From contig JALMLS010000516.1 in assembly GCA_038496445.1 (NCBI GenBank), positions 310,001 through 374,000 of the forward strand: DNA of 64,000 nt. Reading direction: 5' to 3'. Numbering within the stretch: the first letter of the stretch is position 1; each line of letters begins with the position of its first letter. The notes beneath the pieces were generated by a model. That model saw only the letters and a program-made list of their open reading frames with translations, had not been told where the DNA came from and made no database searches. Below, piece by piece: positions 41,713 to 54,443 of the stretch. The stretch comes from Trichosphaerium sp. ATCC 40318 (taxonomy: Eukaryota; Discosea; Flabellinia; Trichosidae). The position numbers were made by a program, and so were the translations under genes.

Positions 41713-44700
41713 TTAGTTGAAATATTGATGTACCTTGTGAAGCCTTGTTTGGACTGGTTCTATTAGTAGTGGAACAGTGTCATCCACTTCATCATCTGTA
41801 TCAGTATTAAAGTTGGAGGAGTGATATCTTGGAAGGTGGTTAGACTCATTACAAACAGACAACAATATTAGTGTACTTGACAGTAGGCGCAAGTGGTGAC
41901 TGTGGTCTAAGCTTCTCATTCGCCATCACAATATGGGATTGCATTGGGTAATAGTTAAACCGACAGTACTTCATTGTATATACAGGCATCATTGCAATTG
42001 TAGTGATGAGCTAACCAAATCCGTTAGCAAAAGAGAATGGTGTTGTATAGATAACAGCGTACAATTACTGTTGCCCAATAAACAGGATCCGTATAATGTT
42101 TCGTCATTATCTTTGTAAGTGAGTTAGATAACATTTCTACCACTTTTCAAAAAAAAAAAAGATGTGGTAGACGGAATGGCGTTGGTGTACCATGAACAGT
42201 CCTGAAGATGATAGCATATTGAAAACGTATATAATAATAAAGTAGCTAAGTCCAGTTCCCCATATTACAATGTGATTCAACACAGTACAGTTTCTAGTCA
42301 CAAAATCCAATTAGCAAAAAAAAAAGCAAGCCTAGAGTTGGAGGTTTTTTGTTTTAATAGTGCGTACGCAGATTCTGAGAATATTGTCAGTGTTTGTATA
42401 AGTATAGCTGCAGTAAAGGCTACCAAAGATATAGATTGGTAGTTTGAAGGAAAGCCATCGTGGTCCATATAGTCACATCCATAAACAGCTAAAATATTAC
42501 AAAAAGTTAGCTAGGTTATTGCTCAACAACTACTAGTTTAGAACCCTATGCGTACTTATTGTTATGAAGAAAACTACAGCAGCCTGGTATAAAGAACGCA
42601 AAAGCCAGTAGATGAACGACCATAAATTAATGAACCTAGAGAAACACGATTAGCAATGGAGTGCGTGTGATTAAGCCAACAACGTTTAAAACTTGTTGTG
42701 GCTTTTTTTTTGATTGTCGTTTCGTACATGCTTGTTTGACATTCGCCATACAATTGTGGGTATTTAAGGAGGTTCGTATGACTAACATCCTTGTCTAGTA
42801 CATACAAAAAGATTGGTAGTCCAGTAAAGAACACGTTATATGTTGACAATGTAAACGAATTGAACAGAGTGGTTCCCGAATATCCGGAATACGCAGCGTA
42901 CCTTTTAGTTTAGATAAGAAAAAAAAAAAAAGAAACCAAGTTGAGATGAATCAAGCAAGAGACTTGAAGTTGACGTACATAATTTGCATAAAAGCGATAA
43001 ATAAAGATTTCTGGAAGCAATAGTGTGCTGCGAATGCAGTGATACGGTTAGAATATCTTCCATGGCACAACAGTAGCTTTCTCAAGAAGTAAAACTCTAA
43101 AAGCAGAACAGTAAGGAAACAGAACCTGACGAGAAAGAAAAACAAAAATATGAACGTACTAGCAAAGCTGTAGTCAGCTGCACGTGCTGCTTGTAGACCC
43201 TCTCTTCCAGAGATACCGACACCAACATGAGCGGCCTAAAAGAGTATATTAAGATGACAGTATGGAAAGAGTCTTTAAAGTACTTGAATCATTGTGACAT
43301 CATTACCACCGTCACCTATGGCCAGAGTTCGCTTTCCATCACGTTTTACTAGATCCACAATCTATACCCAAGGTTACTAATAACCGAAGTATTATTAGGT
43401 AATACGTACAAATCCTTTAAGTTGTGGGGACACTCGACAGCAGATAACTGTGGATGCTTTCAAGGCTAGTAATCCGTAAGTAAAAAAAAAAAAACTCAAT
43501 CAAAAAAAGTAAGTTGTCAGGGCACTCACCAAAATCTAGTACTGTCCTCCTGTGTTCTGGATCGTTTTTAAGTACTCTTAACGCTTTCCCATCGATAATC
43601 ATAGCCTGTTGTCAACCAAATTAAACACACGCCTTTTTTTTTAGCAAAAGTGTTAAAAAGGGCTGTACCTTTGTGTCATCAGACAACGATTGTCTCTGGA
43701 TTGTAGCAAGGGATTTCTTTAAATCCGTTCCAGTTAATTTAAGTATCGTATGTGGACCTAAAGTAGTTCTATTAGTCCAAAGAACAATAACAGTGAATCC
43801 AATATACCAGGTGAAATTAGATTACATGATGTAGCAATCTGAACTGCAGTTTCATACTTGTCACCTACGACACCATATCAATAAAACATCCAACAAATAT
43901 ATGTAGTATATAGCACCTGTTATCATCCAAACCTTGATACCAGCAGCCCTACTCATAAAGTCAAATAAAACAAATACAAGGGTTGTGCTTTTTTCACTGA
44001 AAAAAAGGAAAATTGGTTGTGCTACTAACCTCAAATCTTTAATAGCTTCAGGTACTCCGTCTTGAAGTTTATCTTCTACGGCTGTTACACCCAAAAGATT
44101 TATATTAAGTTCAGCAGTATCACATACAGCAAGGACGCGATTCTAAAATGGAGTGTAAATGATTCATTCACGTTTTTCGTTTAACATGACTTCATAAATC
44201 AACACAAACCTTTCTATCCTCCATTGCTGTTTTCGCATTATGAAATTCGTGAGCCCACTTATCGTATTCATCCTGAGTGAATGTTTTACTTCCTACAACA
44301 AGTGTACGAAGTCCTAGTTTTGCAAAAATTTCCAAATTCTGAGACTCAGTTGTTTTCATGTCTTCCTCGTCTAACAACCGTATAAGATCATTGTCTTCTT
44401 TAAGAATCTAGCAAAAGACGCGTTTTAATATCCCTCAATTACATACCGTTACTAATACGTGGAAGGATTGTATCATCAGCACCTTAAGCATGCAGGATAA
44501 GCTACAACAGAACGAGTTCTACGAAATCTAAGTGTACCTTTGATGAACAGCGTTATGACTTCTGTATCACAGTTCTTTACTATAACGCTCATCCGACGTC
44601 TATTACTATCAAATTCTAGCTCAGCAAGCAATTCATAAGTTTCTGTAACACCGCCAGGAAGACGAATTTCTTGTTCAAAGTTAAAGACCCATTTCGGTTA

Positions 44701-46945
44701 AAAGTATAGATCGAAGTCAATCAAAAAAAAGTACTAAAGGATACTGATTATGCGATCATCTCGTTCTTGTAGTACTACACCGAGAAGGGAAGATGTTGTA
44801 ACTAACGCATCTTCATCAGGTGAAGCAGCCTTGTAACTGATGCCTCCAAACCTAAATAACAAACGCAAAAGTCAATCAACTTTAACAAAAAAAAAAGAAG
44901 AGAAATTGCGTACTCTAGTGTAATTGGTTCTACGCTGTTACACAGTGCAAGAGCACGGAAAAACATTGTAGCATTTCCATCTTTCTTCGAAAGTGCCTCT
45001 TTAAGTTCATCATCTATAAAAAACCTGTTAGCTCCCATCATGTGCGCTTCTTCAAAGAATTATATCACGTTTTATATCACGTGCCTTCTATAACGTCTCC
45101 ACACTCGAGATTGTGCCCATAGATGATGCCATTGATAGAGCACTTTACAAATTGCATAACATTTTCTGTCATTGTACCAGTCTTATCGGAGAAGATGTAT
45201 TCTATTTGACCCAAATCCTCACTAATGGATGTACTACAGAAACATTTAAATTCACATCTGACTAGCTTTTAACATCAAAACTTACTTTGAAGCTGCCGCT
45301 GCAGTATCTGTGTTAGCGTCATACATGTCCAGATCCCATTTAATGATGGTTGCATAGAAGTATCTTAAAGCAACTGTTAAGGGAATTTTTCTTTGAAGTG
45401 TGTTCCTTACTTTACTACATCTAGCGTTACTTTCAGTGAGATAGGTATCATGAGAGACATCAACAATAAGAAACGTAAAGGTATCACCAAGAAGAAATCT
45501 CTGTGTTGGTTGAGGTAGAGATACCAATGCTTTCCAATGTCAGCATAACTTTAAAAAAAAAAAAGTTCAAAAAAAAAAGAGCTTAAACTGACCTTTGTGC
45601 TCTCGAATTTCTCGAATAAATTACCAGCGAGTCCTAGAGATATTGCCAACAATAATTGTATGATGAATACAGCAACAACAAGTCGATTAATCATAATATC
45701 GACGCTTGTTCGCTTAATCTTGGGAATAGTTTTATTCTGTCCTATTTTTGTATCGGAACCTTTTTGAACAAATCAGTAACAATAGCAATGATATGAGAAA
45801 GAAAAACGTACCTGTAAAAACAGCAACCCCAATAACCCATTCAGTATTTCTTAAGTTGCTTGCTTGAGGAATAGAATTCTCGTAGGATAGAGAGACTGTA
45901 TCGTCTGTTCCATCCAAGTCCAGGCACGCATCAAAATCTTCTAGGTCTGCAGTAGGTGGAGAACAAGCGATAGTCCCCTACACGTTGGGTATCAGACAGT
46001 AACATTCATTGGAGGTTACTTACAGTTAAATTGTAGATGTCGTCTTCAGACAGACCTCTTGTTTCTACTGGTGCTCGACGGGGTTTAAAATCAGTCTCAC
46101 CATCTAAGTTGGCTGTCTGTAGTTCTTTAGTCTTGGCAGGGCGTAGAAAGAAAATCGACATGTGGGTTGAGGGACTTGCCTGTATAAAACATGCTCCTTT
46201 CTTTTCTGAAGTTGCCAGAAGTACAAGATCGCAAGGAGCTTCTTGACCATCTTGAAGATATACAAGATTACCAACTCGAATATGTTGCGATTGAATCTGA
46301 TTTTGAAAGCGTTAGTTAACACTCAATGACAAAAACAAAAAAAAACTGATCGATTTTTTCGAAAATTGATTGCTTTCTTCAAAAAAAAGCACCTGTCGTT
46401 TCCCTTGATCATCTAGTATAGTAAACATACGTTCATTAGCTTCTTTATCAGCTGTGTAACGAAAGTAGTCGTCTAGCAGCTATTATAGAGTGAGTACAGA
46501 CAAGAGTTGGTTTGACAGTTTAAAATTTGTTTTCGAATGAGATTTAAAACGTCTTGTCAATTGTGTTACCTCCTTTGCTGCCGATACTGAAAATATGAAT
46601 AAAAGTGGCACCCACGTCGTAGCTGGATTGACCTATAAGGCGTTATTGTGAATAACGGAAAAATAAAGTCGTTGAATTGCTTTTATACAGGTAAAAAGGC
46701 GTAATTCATGCACATACCGGCGTTAGGATGGAGAACAATTGAAGTACAGCTATCAAGAGGAAATAGCAGTTCATAAACTGACTAAAAAGCCGTCAATGCG
46801 ATAGTAGACGCGAAAGAATGTACCCGAATTGTTCTATTAAGTTGAGAGGTATAAACGAGTACCATGTGTATTTGGTGTTTGATATCTTGTTCTTACGGAA
46901 CCCAGCGTTGCTATGGGCATTTAGGTCGTGTAAGTTTGCGTACAT
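41713..46945 (-). CDS. P4-type ATPase, phospholipid flippase
   Basis: These pumps move aminophospholipids from the outer to the inner leaflet of Golgi, endosome or plasma membranes, usually with a CDC50 partner. ATG 46945 starts [16 protein letters not shown]. Conserved blocks follow in order over about twenty exons: [36 protein letters not shown] (M1), [16 protein letters not shown] (actuator loop, normally LDGETNLK), [18 protein letters not shown] (phosphorylated Asp), [70 protein letters not shown] (a late membrane span), and the C-terminal [20 protein letters not shown] before an acidic tail. The stop used is 41713. The gene is divergent from WDR89 with 245 bases between starts. One intron (44670-44744) has U12-type signals. 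Confidence 0.88.
44670..44744 (-). other. U12-type GT-AG intron in the P4-ATPase gene
   Basis: The donor after ERDDRII is GTATCCTTT, a perfect minor-class consensus. The 3' end has GTCTTTAAC, one mismatch from TTCCTTAAC, with the branch A about 11 bases before the acceptor AACAAG. Splicing joins RII to [13 protein letters not shown] in phase 1. Confidence 0.75.
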
Positions 46946-47190
46946 TCTTACCGTGTTATGTCATTAATAGCGACTAACCTCTTTGTAGCTGCCTTGAATG
47001 GTGGTTAGCATGCAATAGGACAATAAATTTATCAGCCAGTGTTAACCTTTGTAAAAAATAACCCCATTGCGCTGGTTTCTATCTATTTCTCTAAGGAACC
47101 ATGTAGCCGTAACGCCAACGCGTGTTTTAAGTTTTTTGTGAACTGAATAAGCCATCCTTTTAGTTTCTGTGAGAAATAGGCTTGGAGTGC
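46946..47190. promoter_or_regulatory. Bidirectional promoter region, flippase / WDR89
   Basis: 245 bases separate two divergent start codons and must contain both promoters. I see no clear TATA element. Confidence 0.4.
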
Positions 47191-48633
47191 ATGGAATTAC
47201 TACACCCAGTTAAACAGCTCGTTCAGGATTCTCCTTGTTGTTTACAGCTTGCCACCAGTACTAATGAGAGTGTTCTTGCTTGCAGCACCTCAAGGCAGCT
47301 TGTCCGCATATATGATACGTCTACAGGCGAGCAGATGTGCGTTTTCGGTCACCCAGAACGTGTCAATGGTTCGTAATAGTTTAATAAATTAACAAATGCC
47401 CGTAACGCAATCTAGACATCGAATTCTCACCTACAGCACCAAATGTACTCTTTAGTACATCAAAAAATCTAGTACACGTTTGGGACCTCAGAGTATCTTC
47501 TAAAACGCAATGGACATTCAATGGTATGCATTTTAACCGCTCATAGACTAAAAAAACCTAATAACGCGTAGCCGGAAGAGGCATGGCCTCTAGCGTATCA
47601 AGTAGTGGCGAAATAATTGCTGCAGGCTATCAAAGAGGAGAAATCTTCCTTTGGTACAATTAACGATTTATTCTCACTTCAGAATTTCCGTTTAAATCTC
47701 AAAGCCAATATAACAAGCCTTCTACGCTCGAAAAAACCTAATTAACTATTATCAGGGATGCCAGGAATCCGAATCAAGCCGTAAGACAATTTGAGTCCTA
47801 TCATAGTGCAGACGCTGTCATATCAGTACGTTACAACCGTAATGTATGCACGTTAACGTTCTCTTTTAAAACAGTTGGAATTCTCGCGTAAATACCCTAC
47901 ACAACTCCTATCTGCAGCGGAGGATGGCCTTGTTTGTTTGTTTGATGCTAGTAAGGATGAGGACGAAGAATTTGGTGTATACCCAATTGGTAGTGCAGTA
48001 GACAGAGCAGGTTTTATATGTAACGGTGAGCAGAGCATATACGTATTTACACATACGTGTAAAATACAATTGTGGGATAGAGATGATGCAGTAAGAGAAA
48101 TGTGACACATTCTCAAAGTTGACATTTCCTTTTTTTTTCTAGGATGCTGCTGAGCCTATTGTTGAAGGTAATGACCTTAGACAAGTCCTTAGTCAGAATG
48201 GCGCCCAGATTCCAGTTCAATACTATGTGGATATGTTCCATGTTGATGATAATGTATATTTAGCAGGCGGTAACACCAGGTACCTTGTTGTTTTGTTTTC
48301 CTATTTATTTCTTAGTATAATTGACTTTATTTTTTTAAAGTGGGAGTGGTATCGTCTTTTGTCTTAGGGATGGCAATTTCGTACCTCGATATTGCTTTAA
48401 TGGACCTCATCAAGATCGCATACGCGATGTATGTTGGCTCAAAAACTCAAATAGACTTGTGAGTTGCTGTGAAGGAGGTAAAGTAATTTTTTGGAGTCAT
48501 GAGACACAAAATGTTACAAACACAAACAAAGTACGCCCTAGATTAGTCAAACGACCTATCAACTCACAAAATTTTTAACTAGATGACTTCAAAGAAACAT
48601 ACGCGGATCAAGGACTATTCGGTGCCATATTGA
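47191..48633 (+). CDS. WD-repeat protein, WDR89-like
   Basis: A beta-propeller protein of the WDR89 family, function poorly known. ATG 47191 starts MELLHPVKQLVQDSPC. WD units follow: STSRQLVRIYDTSTGEQMCV, LFSTSKNLVHVWDLRVSS, IIAAGYQRGEIFLW, DARNPNQAVRQFESYHSADA, LLSAAEDGLVCLFDASKDED, VFTHTCKIQLWDRDDA and NGPHQDRIRDVCWLKNSNRL with LVSCCEGGKVIFWSHETQ. The D-E-D-E-E-F insert followed by a propeller with H-S-D-A-V is a WDR89 trait. Seven exons or more with short introns. The last exon is short and could end at 48633 or 48640 depending on the final acceptor. Confidence 0.75.
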
Positions 48634-48640
48634 GCAAATA

Positions 48641-49547
48641 ATGTAACAAAATAAAATGAACAATGTACCCTTAAAATCCGTTTGCTGAAGTTACAAAGGC
48701 AGTTGATGTTTGCGATTAAATATTGTAACAGGAAGGTTATCCTATCAAGAATTGCATTGCTTAGAACACTAGTTAAGATTCACTATCAGAGTGTGCTTAA
48801 GTTGGTACAAACAATTGTGAAGCTCCGTTTCTCTTTGAAACTCATATGATTCTGCCGGCTATCGCGCAATAGTAACAACCACATACCAAAGCACTTTCCT
48901 TACTCTACAAATTATTCACTACGTGTTGTGATGACTCCACGCAGTGAAAGCTAGTATCAGTTTGCAGTATTTTATTTTTTGGTAAAATTTCGGCGAAATT
49001 TCTAAACGTTGTGCAGTCTAATAAGACGTGGTAAATTGTGGTTCGTTTACACATATCAAAGTTTGAAAGCGTTTGCAAGGGTATTTTTTTTTACAGTGAT
49101 TATTTCTGCTCTTAATTCCTTTACTTGCTTATTGTTAAGTTGCTCTTATTTTAGTGGTAGCTATTTGTTTATACTTTGCTTTTATTTCTTAGGTTGTGCT
49201 ACAGGTTGACATGTATTACTTCACACGTTTTTTTTCTCTTTTTCATTTGTCCTTTATTGTCCGAGTGCGTCCGTAGCCCCAGTACTTTAACTACGCAATA
49301 GAACATAAAATTCTGCAGCCGCCAAACGTAGTTGAGAATTTGGTGGAAATTGAGGTGTTATTTGAAAATGCTCTAACCTATTTTGTTGAACCGGTAATAG
49401 TATTTACCAGCTAGAATTTGTACGTTCGATGTTGTTAAAGGTGTTCGCAAAAAGGCAACTCACAATTATTTTCGACTAATTTCGTTCGGACTTGGGCTTG
49501 CTTAACGCCGTCAACATCAAAACCACCGTACCATTAATACAACAACA
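48641..49547. other. Intergenic region
   Basis: About 900 bases. A plus frame at 49009 (hydrophobic, cysteine-rich) has no supporting features and I leave it uncalled. The proximal part must hold the sirtuin promoter. Confidence 0.4.
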
Positions 49548-51671
49548 ATGGCAGAGAGAAATAACATGTTTGGCGAGTTAACAAGCTTCAATAAAGAGGG
49601 CTTAAACCCAACGAACACTGTAGTACACCACAACACATTTATAAACGAAGCAGGCGTAACCAGTCCAATAACACGCGGTCATGCCGATTTTGAAGATAGC
49701 ATAGAGTACTTTGACGATCCAGTAGACTTTAGAGCAAAGGTAAGCGCTCAAAGACGCTAAAATACGGCCGTTTACAATTTTAGATAAAAAAACTGGCAAA
49801 GTTAGTTAAAGAGAGCAAACACTTGGTGGTATACACTGGCGCTGGTATCTCAACCGCAGCGTCACTACCTGGTACAAATCTACAAAAAACACGTTGAAAA
49901 ACTTCCGCGTTAATCCCTGAACACCCACTTTCAACATCAAACAGCGTTGACATGATTTTTAGATTACCGTGGTCCTCAAGGAGTATGGACAATGAAAGAC
50001 AAAGGTTTAGAAGCACCAAAAAGCATTTCACTCGAAGCAGCACGCCCAACAGTACGCCAAAAACCCTTCCAAAAGCAATCGCTAACAGAACGTAAAGTAT
50101 ACTCACATGGCACTTGCTTCACTTGCCAAGGCTGGCGTATTAAAAGCAGTAGTTACAACAAATATCGATGGACTACATCTGAGAAGCGGTATAGACAAAG
50201 AAGCTGTACTAGAACTTCACGGAAACGCACACACTGATAGTACGACATGAGGCATTGGCGACAGTGCACTAACTAGTTTTTTTCAGCTGGAAGCGTCATC
50301 AACTTCGGTCAAAGCTTGCCAAAAGAAACTTATGATAAGGCAGATAAACACTCCATGAAGTCTGACCTTGCTTTGGTACTTGGTACGTACACTCTGCCTT
50401 TTTTGATTTTGCAGGCGCACGGCGGTTCGTTGTCAGTACTAATGGCCTTCCAAGGTACAAGTTTACGTGTCAAACCAGCTTGTATGTTGCCTCAAAACTC
50501 ATATGAATACAACAACGGAAATATGGTTATTGTAAACCTTCAAAAGACGCCTTTCGATGAAAAAGCAGCTGCTTGTATTCGAGTAAGTATTCAATTATAC
50601 ACTTGCAACCATATATACCTAACCGAAATTGTAGGGTTCAGTCGATGATGTTATGCAGTTGCTCATGCAAGAGCTCTCAATGGACGTAGATATGACTCTA
50701 CCAGATGGTACAAAGTTACCTGAAAGAACGCTACCGGATATTGATAGCATCCACAACGAAAAACGTAAAAACGTTGCAAAGGTTCGTGAGCATAGTGTAC
50801 GTAATTGTAGTTAACTCTATATGTCTAGCAAGTAAAGACACTTAAAAAAAAGCAAGGAGACCTGATAGTAGGTACTGTAAACAACAAGAAACGTGGATGT
50901 TTCTTCGTTGAGAATCAACGGTTTGATACACAAACCAAGAAGGTGCTGGATAAGCACAACAAAAGCGATGCACTATACGTTGCTAACTGTGCCAATGGCG
51001 ATTTTACAATTTCATCAACATGCGCCAAGCTTATCATCGGTACGGAAATTACTTAGCCTTACCCTCGCTTACGCCTACACAGAGCGATGTGAGAACTGTA
51101 GTTTTACTGTTACAGGCAAAGTTATTACAGCTATTGGAGAAGTCATAGACACAACGAACTGTACCCTACATATTTGCGTGCCAATGTATACATTAACAAT
51201 CGACAAGAGTGAGGTAGGTTTCTTGTATTTGTTGCAAGGCCAGTCTAGATACTAATCATGATATTTAAGAATATTACTGTGGCTTGGAGAACACCACACC
51301 TCCTAAAGAATATCTACACTAATAGATACAAAGCTGTACAAATTGTTTACCACAAGAGCTTGCCTGCCTACAAAGTGCCAGAAGTGTCAGAGGTATGCTG
51401 TTTTTCTTTGAGTCAAGTTTATCTTACAGTACTTAAGGATAATATTACCGAGACGTATATCACTCATATTGTTGCCAACGAGCTTCAAACAGAGTTGGTT
51501 ATACGCGAAGGTATTGGATATGCAACCACTGTACGTGAAAAGAAAATAGCAGACGATAAACTCGAGAAGAACTTAAAGATCATGGAGAAGGCCTTCAGGG
51601 CTATGGTAAATATTAAAAAAAAAGAAGCAGTAGCTAGCGGCAATTCTGATCCTAATTTTCTCAATTTTTAA
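49548..51671 (+). CDS. SIRT6/7-like sirtuin lacking the zinc ribbon, with CARP-like extension
   Basis: An NAD-dependent deacylase-type protein. ATG 49548 starts [20 protein letters not shown]. The Rossmann core has [79 protein letters not shown] (catalytic His) and, after introns, [37 protein letters not shown] and [18 protein letters not shown]. The four-cysteine zinc ribbon that normally lies between LHGN and the (I/V)xFG motif is missing: the sequence passes from LHGNAHT straight to DTGSVINFG, and the intron there carries no cysteine pairs. Past the usual end ([12 protein letters not shown]), frame and splice phases continue into a beta-helix-like region, [52 protein letters not shown] and [10 protein letters not shown]. 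This resembles the CARP repeats of CAP/tubulin cofactor C. Whether this is one gene or two overlapping loci needs a transcript. Confidence 0.7.
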
Positions 51672-51998
51672 ATAGTGACTCCAAAAAGACGTAAGAGGGA
51701 CGACCCAACAGCATACTTGCACTGAAGAAGCGCTAATGCTAATCCTCAAAAATTCTTATTATTTGTAAATAAATGGCCCACCGACACTTTTGAAAATTGA
51801 CAATTGTTCAAGTTAACTGCCGCTCTCAACACTTTTTTAACAGTCGCCCTTCGCCAGGAATAAAGTAACCACAGGCGAATGATTTACACTGCTTAGGACA
51901 ACAGTGGCATTTTAAGGGGAGCCTGCGAATTTGGAGATAAGTTAAGCAACCATTGATTTTAAGGTCAATTGTGAAATTTAACTATTTAGAATACAACA
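51672..51998. other. Short intergenic region
   Basis: About 330 bases between two plus-strand genes with no supported feature. Confidence 0.45.
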
Positions 51999-52899
51999 AT
52001 GCGTGCAGCTCTAGTTCTTTGCCTTGTAGCCTTTACATTTCTTTATTACGTCGACGCAAGGGTTTTATTTGACTTTACCACCAGAGACATCAATTCCAGA
52101 AGATGGTTTGAGGTCAGTGACACCGTCCGCTCTGTAGGTACGCTTACCGTTCGTACACCAATTCGATGAATGATTACAAGACCGCTAGCTCTAATACTTT
52201 GCGCTAGGAATGTCTTTCGCCACGATTGGAACTCAGACAGCGCAAATGTTTAAAAGAGCGATATTTTTTGCCCTATTAAATCCCCAACCAAGTACGTTTG
52301 ACCAAAACTGTTCTTCGTTCAAAAGCTGTAAAAAGTACATAACACAAACTAGAACGGTCAGGTCTTTCTTTACTTTCTCAAGTTTTATTTTCAGAAATCA
52401 CGTGGAGTGATCTTTTTTTACTTCCTTGGCTTTTTTTGAATAAAAACTCGAACAAAATTTATTTATTTTGGTGATAGATGGTGCTGCTTTTGCGAGTAGA
52501 CAACGTAATGTCAGATGGAATCTAAAGTCTTACACTCATTTGAAATTAAATATCCGAGCTCAAGGAAATAGCAGTCGATTCTCCATTGTCTTATTCTCGA
52601 AGAACCAAGAGGATGAATATCAACAATTTTTCTTATTGGACGGTGACCAGTTCACAGACGTCCTATTGCCTTTTGAAGACTTTGTAGCGTTTAGAAGAGG
52701 TACAACACGAGCTCTTGAAATTCATTTTTCTAAATTGTTGAAAGGCGTGGTTATTCCTGATGCAGATCCTATTGACACTAAACGTCTAAGAACCTTCGGT
52801 TTCCGAGTTGCTGGTGGCGTCTTCTTTGAGCCAGAAGAGAGACAATCCGGTCCTTCTTCACTAGAAATCAACACTGTGGAAGCTGTAACACTCCCATAA
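51999..52899 (+). CDS. Secreted CIA30-domain protein
   Basis: ATG 51999 opens a clear signal peptide, MRAALVLCLVAFTFLYYVDA, cut before RVLFDFTTRD. The CIA30 (NDUFAF1-like, carbohydrate-binding jelly-roll) fold follows: INSRRWFEVSDTVRSVGMSF, FFALLNPQPN, GAAFASRQRNVRWNLKSYTH, LKLNIRAQGNSSRFSIVLF, DEYQQFFLLDGDQFTDVLLP and LRTFGFRVAGGVFFEPEERQ. Classical NDUFAF1 is a mitochondrial complex I assembly factor. Here the leader is secretory, so a lumenal or extracellular role is more likely than complex I assembly. Three exons; the second intron (about 184 bases) is long for this window. The stop is TAA 52899. Confidence 0.8.
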
Positions 52900-52984
52900 A
52901 CGATTGTGTAGTGGAAATAAACAGAATTCAAAACCCGTATTCATTCATAAGTCAGCCGTTTACTTAACTCAACTTAAAAACCAC

Positions 52985-54388
52985 ATGGGAAACGCTGCAG
53001 GACGAACGTTAACTGCCAAAACCACTGCAAATGAGGTAGCTATTCACCACAAGGCAAATTTAAAGGGTAAAAAAGTGGTAGTGACAGGTACAAATTATTT
53101 TACCTCACTTGTCATTATCCTACCTTAAAATACCTACTCAGGCGCTAATGGTGGGATTGGTATGTATTCACGGTGTTTTGAAGCGTATTCATCGTCGTAG
53201 GATACCAAACAGCTCGAACGCTTGCCAAAAATGGCGCAGACACTATATTAGCATGTAGAAACGCCGATCGGGCGTCAAAAGCAGTTAATAGTATTAAGGA
53301 AGAGCTAAAACGTGACGGTATCGATAGCGCTGTAGAGTACAAGCAGGTACGCCATCGACGTGTATTCTCAACAGTTAAATCCATCCAAGCTTGACCTTTC
53401 ATCCTTGCAATCTGTGCGCGATTTTGCAAGCAATTTGGATGTGTCAAAAATTGACATCCTGATACTTAACGCTGGTCAGGATAGCCACTGTTTTAAGGAT
53501 CTAAACCTATACTAGCTTGCCTGTACTCAGATAAGAAGGAAACATCAGAAGATGGGTTTGAGAAGCTTATTGGCGTCAATCACTTTGGGCACTTGTAAAA
53601 AAAACTAGCAAGCTAGTTTTTGATACTTACTTTCTTGTAGTTTGTTAACTCACCTCTTGCTTCCTGAATTGAAAGCTTCAGAATCTTCACGTGTTGTAGT
53701 GGTATCTTCTGAGGCATACAAGTGGGGTGATTGTACGTATCACGTTTTTCAATCTGTTTCCGTTTAACATACTCAGTACAGCTGGACGACATAAACTATG
53801 ACAAGAGATCATACCCAGTACGAGAAACCAATCTTACAGGTATTAACAATACTCTGTGTAGCCTTTAAGAGCGTATGCAAGTAGTAAGTTGGCCAATATA
53901 TTCTTTATGAGTAAGTCAAAAAAGCCCATTTCATCTCTAATAAAGCAAAGCCGAATTGAATACGAGACTACAACAGCAAGGTCATAAGATCACTGTAAAT
54001 GCTGTTCACCCTGGTAAATGAAAAAATAAGTGCCAGGATTGATCACTTTCTTAGGTGCTGTCTGGAGCGATGGACTCGACAAAGTAATTACTTCTTGGGG
54101 CACTTTCACTAGGATTTTTGAGCCAGCATTTAAAACTACCGAACAAGTACATCCACAATGAACAACACGATTCTAACACGAAACCTCAAGGGAGCGGCAA
54201 CATCTGTACATGTTGCTTGCAGTCCAGAGTTAGAGGGTGTTGGCGGAAAGTATTTTAATGATTGCAACGAGCAAGAAATGCTAAAATTGGCTAAAAACCC
54301 AGAGCTAGCTAGTAAACTCTTTGACTTTAGTTTGAAAGCTGTTGGACTTGACGAAAATGGAGTACCAAAGAAAAATAAAAATAACTGA
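52985..54388 (+). CDS. Short-chain dehydrogenase/reductase (retinol dehydrogenase / WWOX-like)
   Basis: An NADP-type classical SDR. ATG 52985 opens MGNAAGRTLTAKTTAN. Conserved blocks: NLKGKKVVVTG and ANGGIG (Rossmann glycine motif, split by an intron), ARTLAKNGADTILACRN, LDLSSLQSVRDFASN, IDILILNAG (NNAG-type), VNHFGHL, RVVVVSSEAYKWGD (catalytic Ser region), the AYASSKLANIFFM stretch with YxxxK (active-site Tyr and Lys), and HKITVNAVHPG. The C-terminus, GVGGKYFNDCNEQEMLKLAK, is typical of RDH11/12/14 and WWOX-type enzymes. About ten exons, the shortest ones only a few tens of bases. The substrate is unknown. Nothing looks broken. Confidence 0.85.
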
Positions 54389-54443
54389 AATTTCATCTTG
54401 TCTTTTGAAAACACGTGACATATTTTTGACTATTACGAACAAA

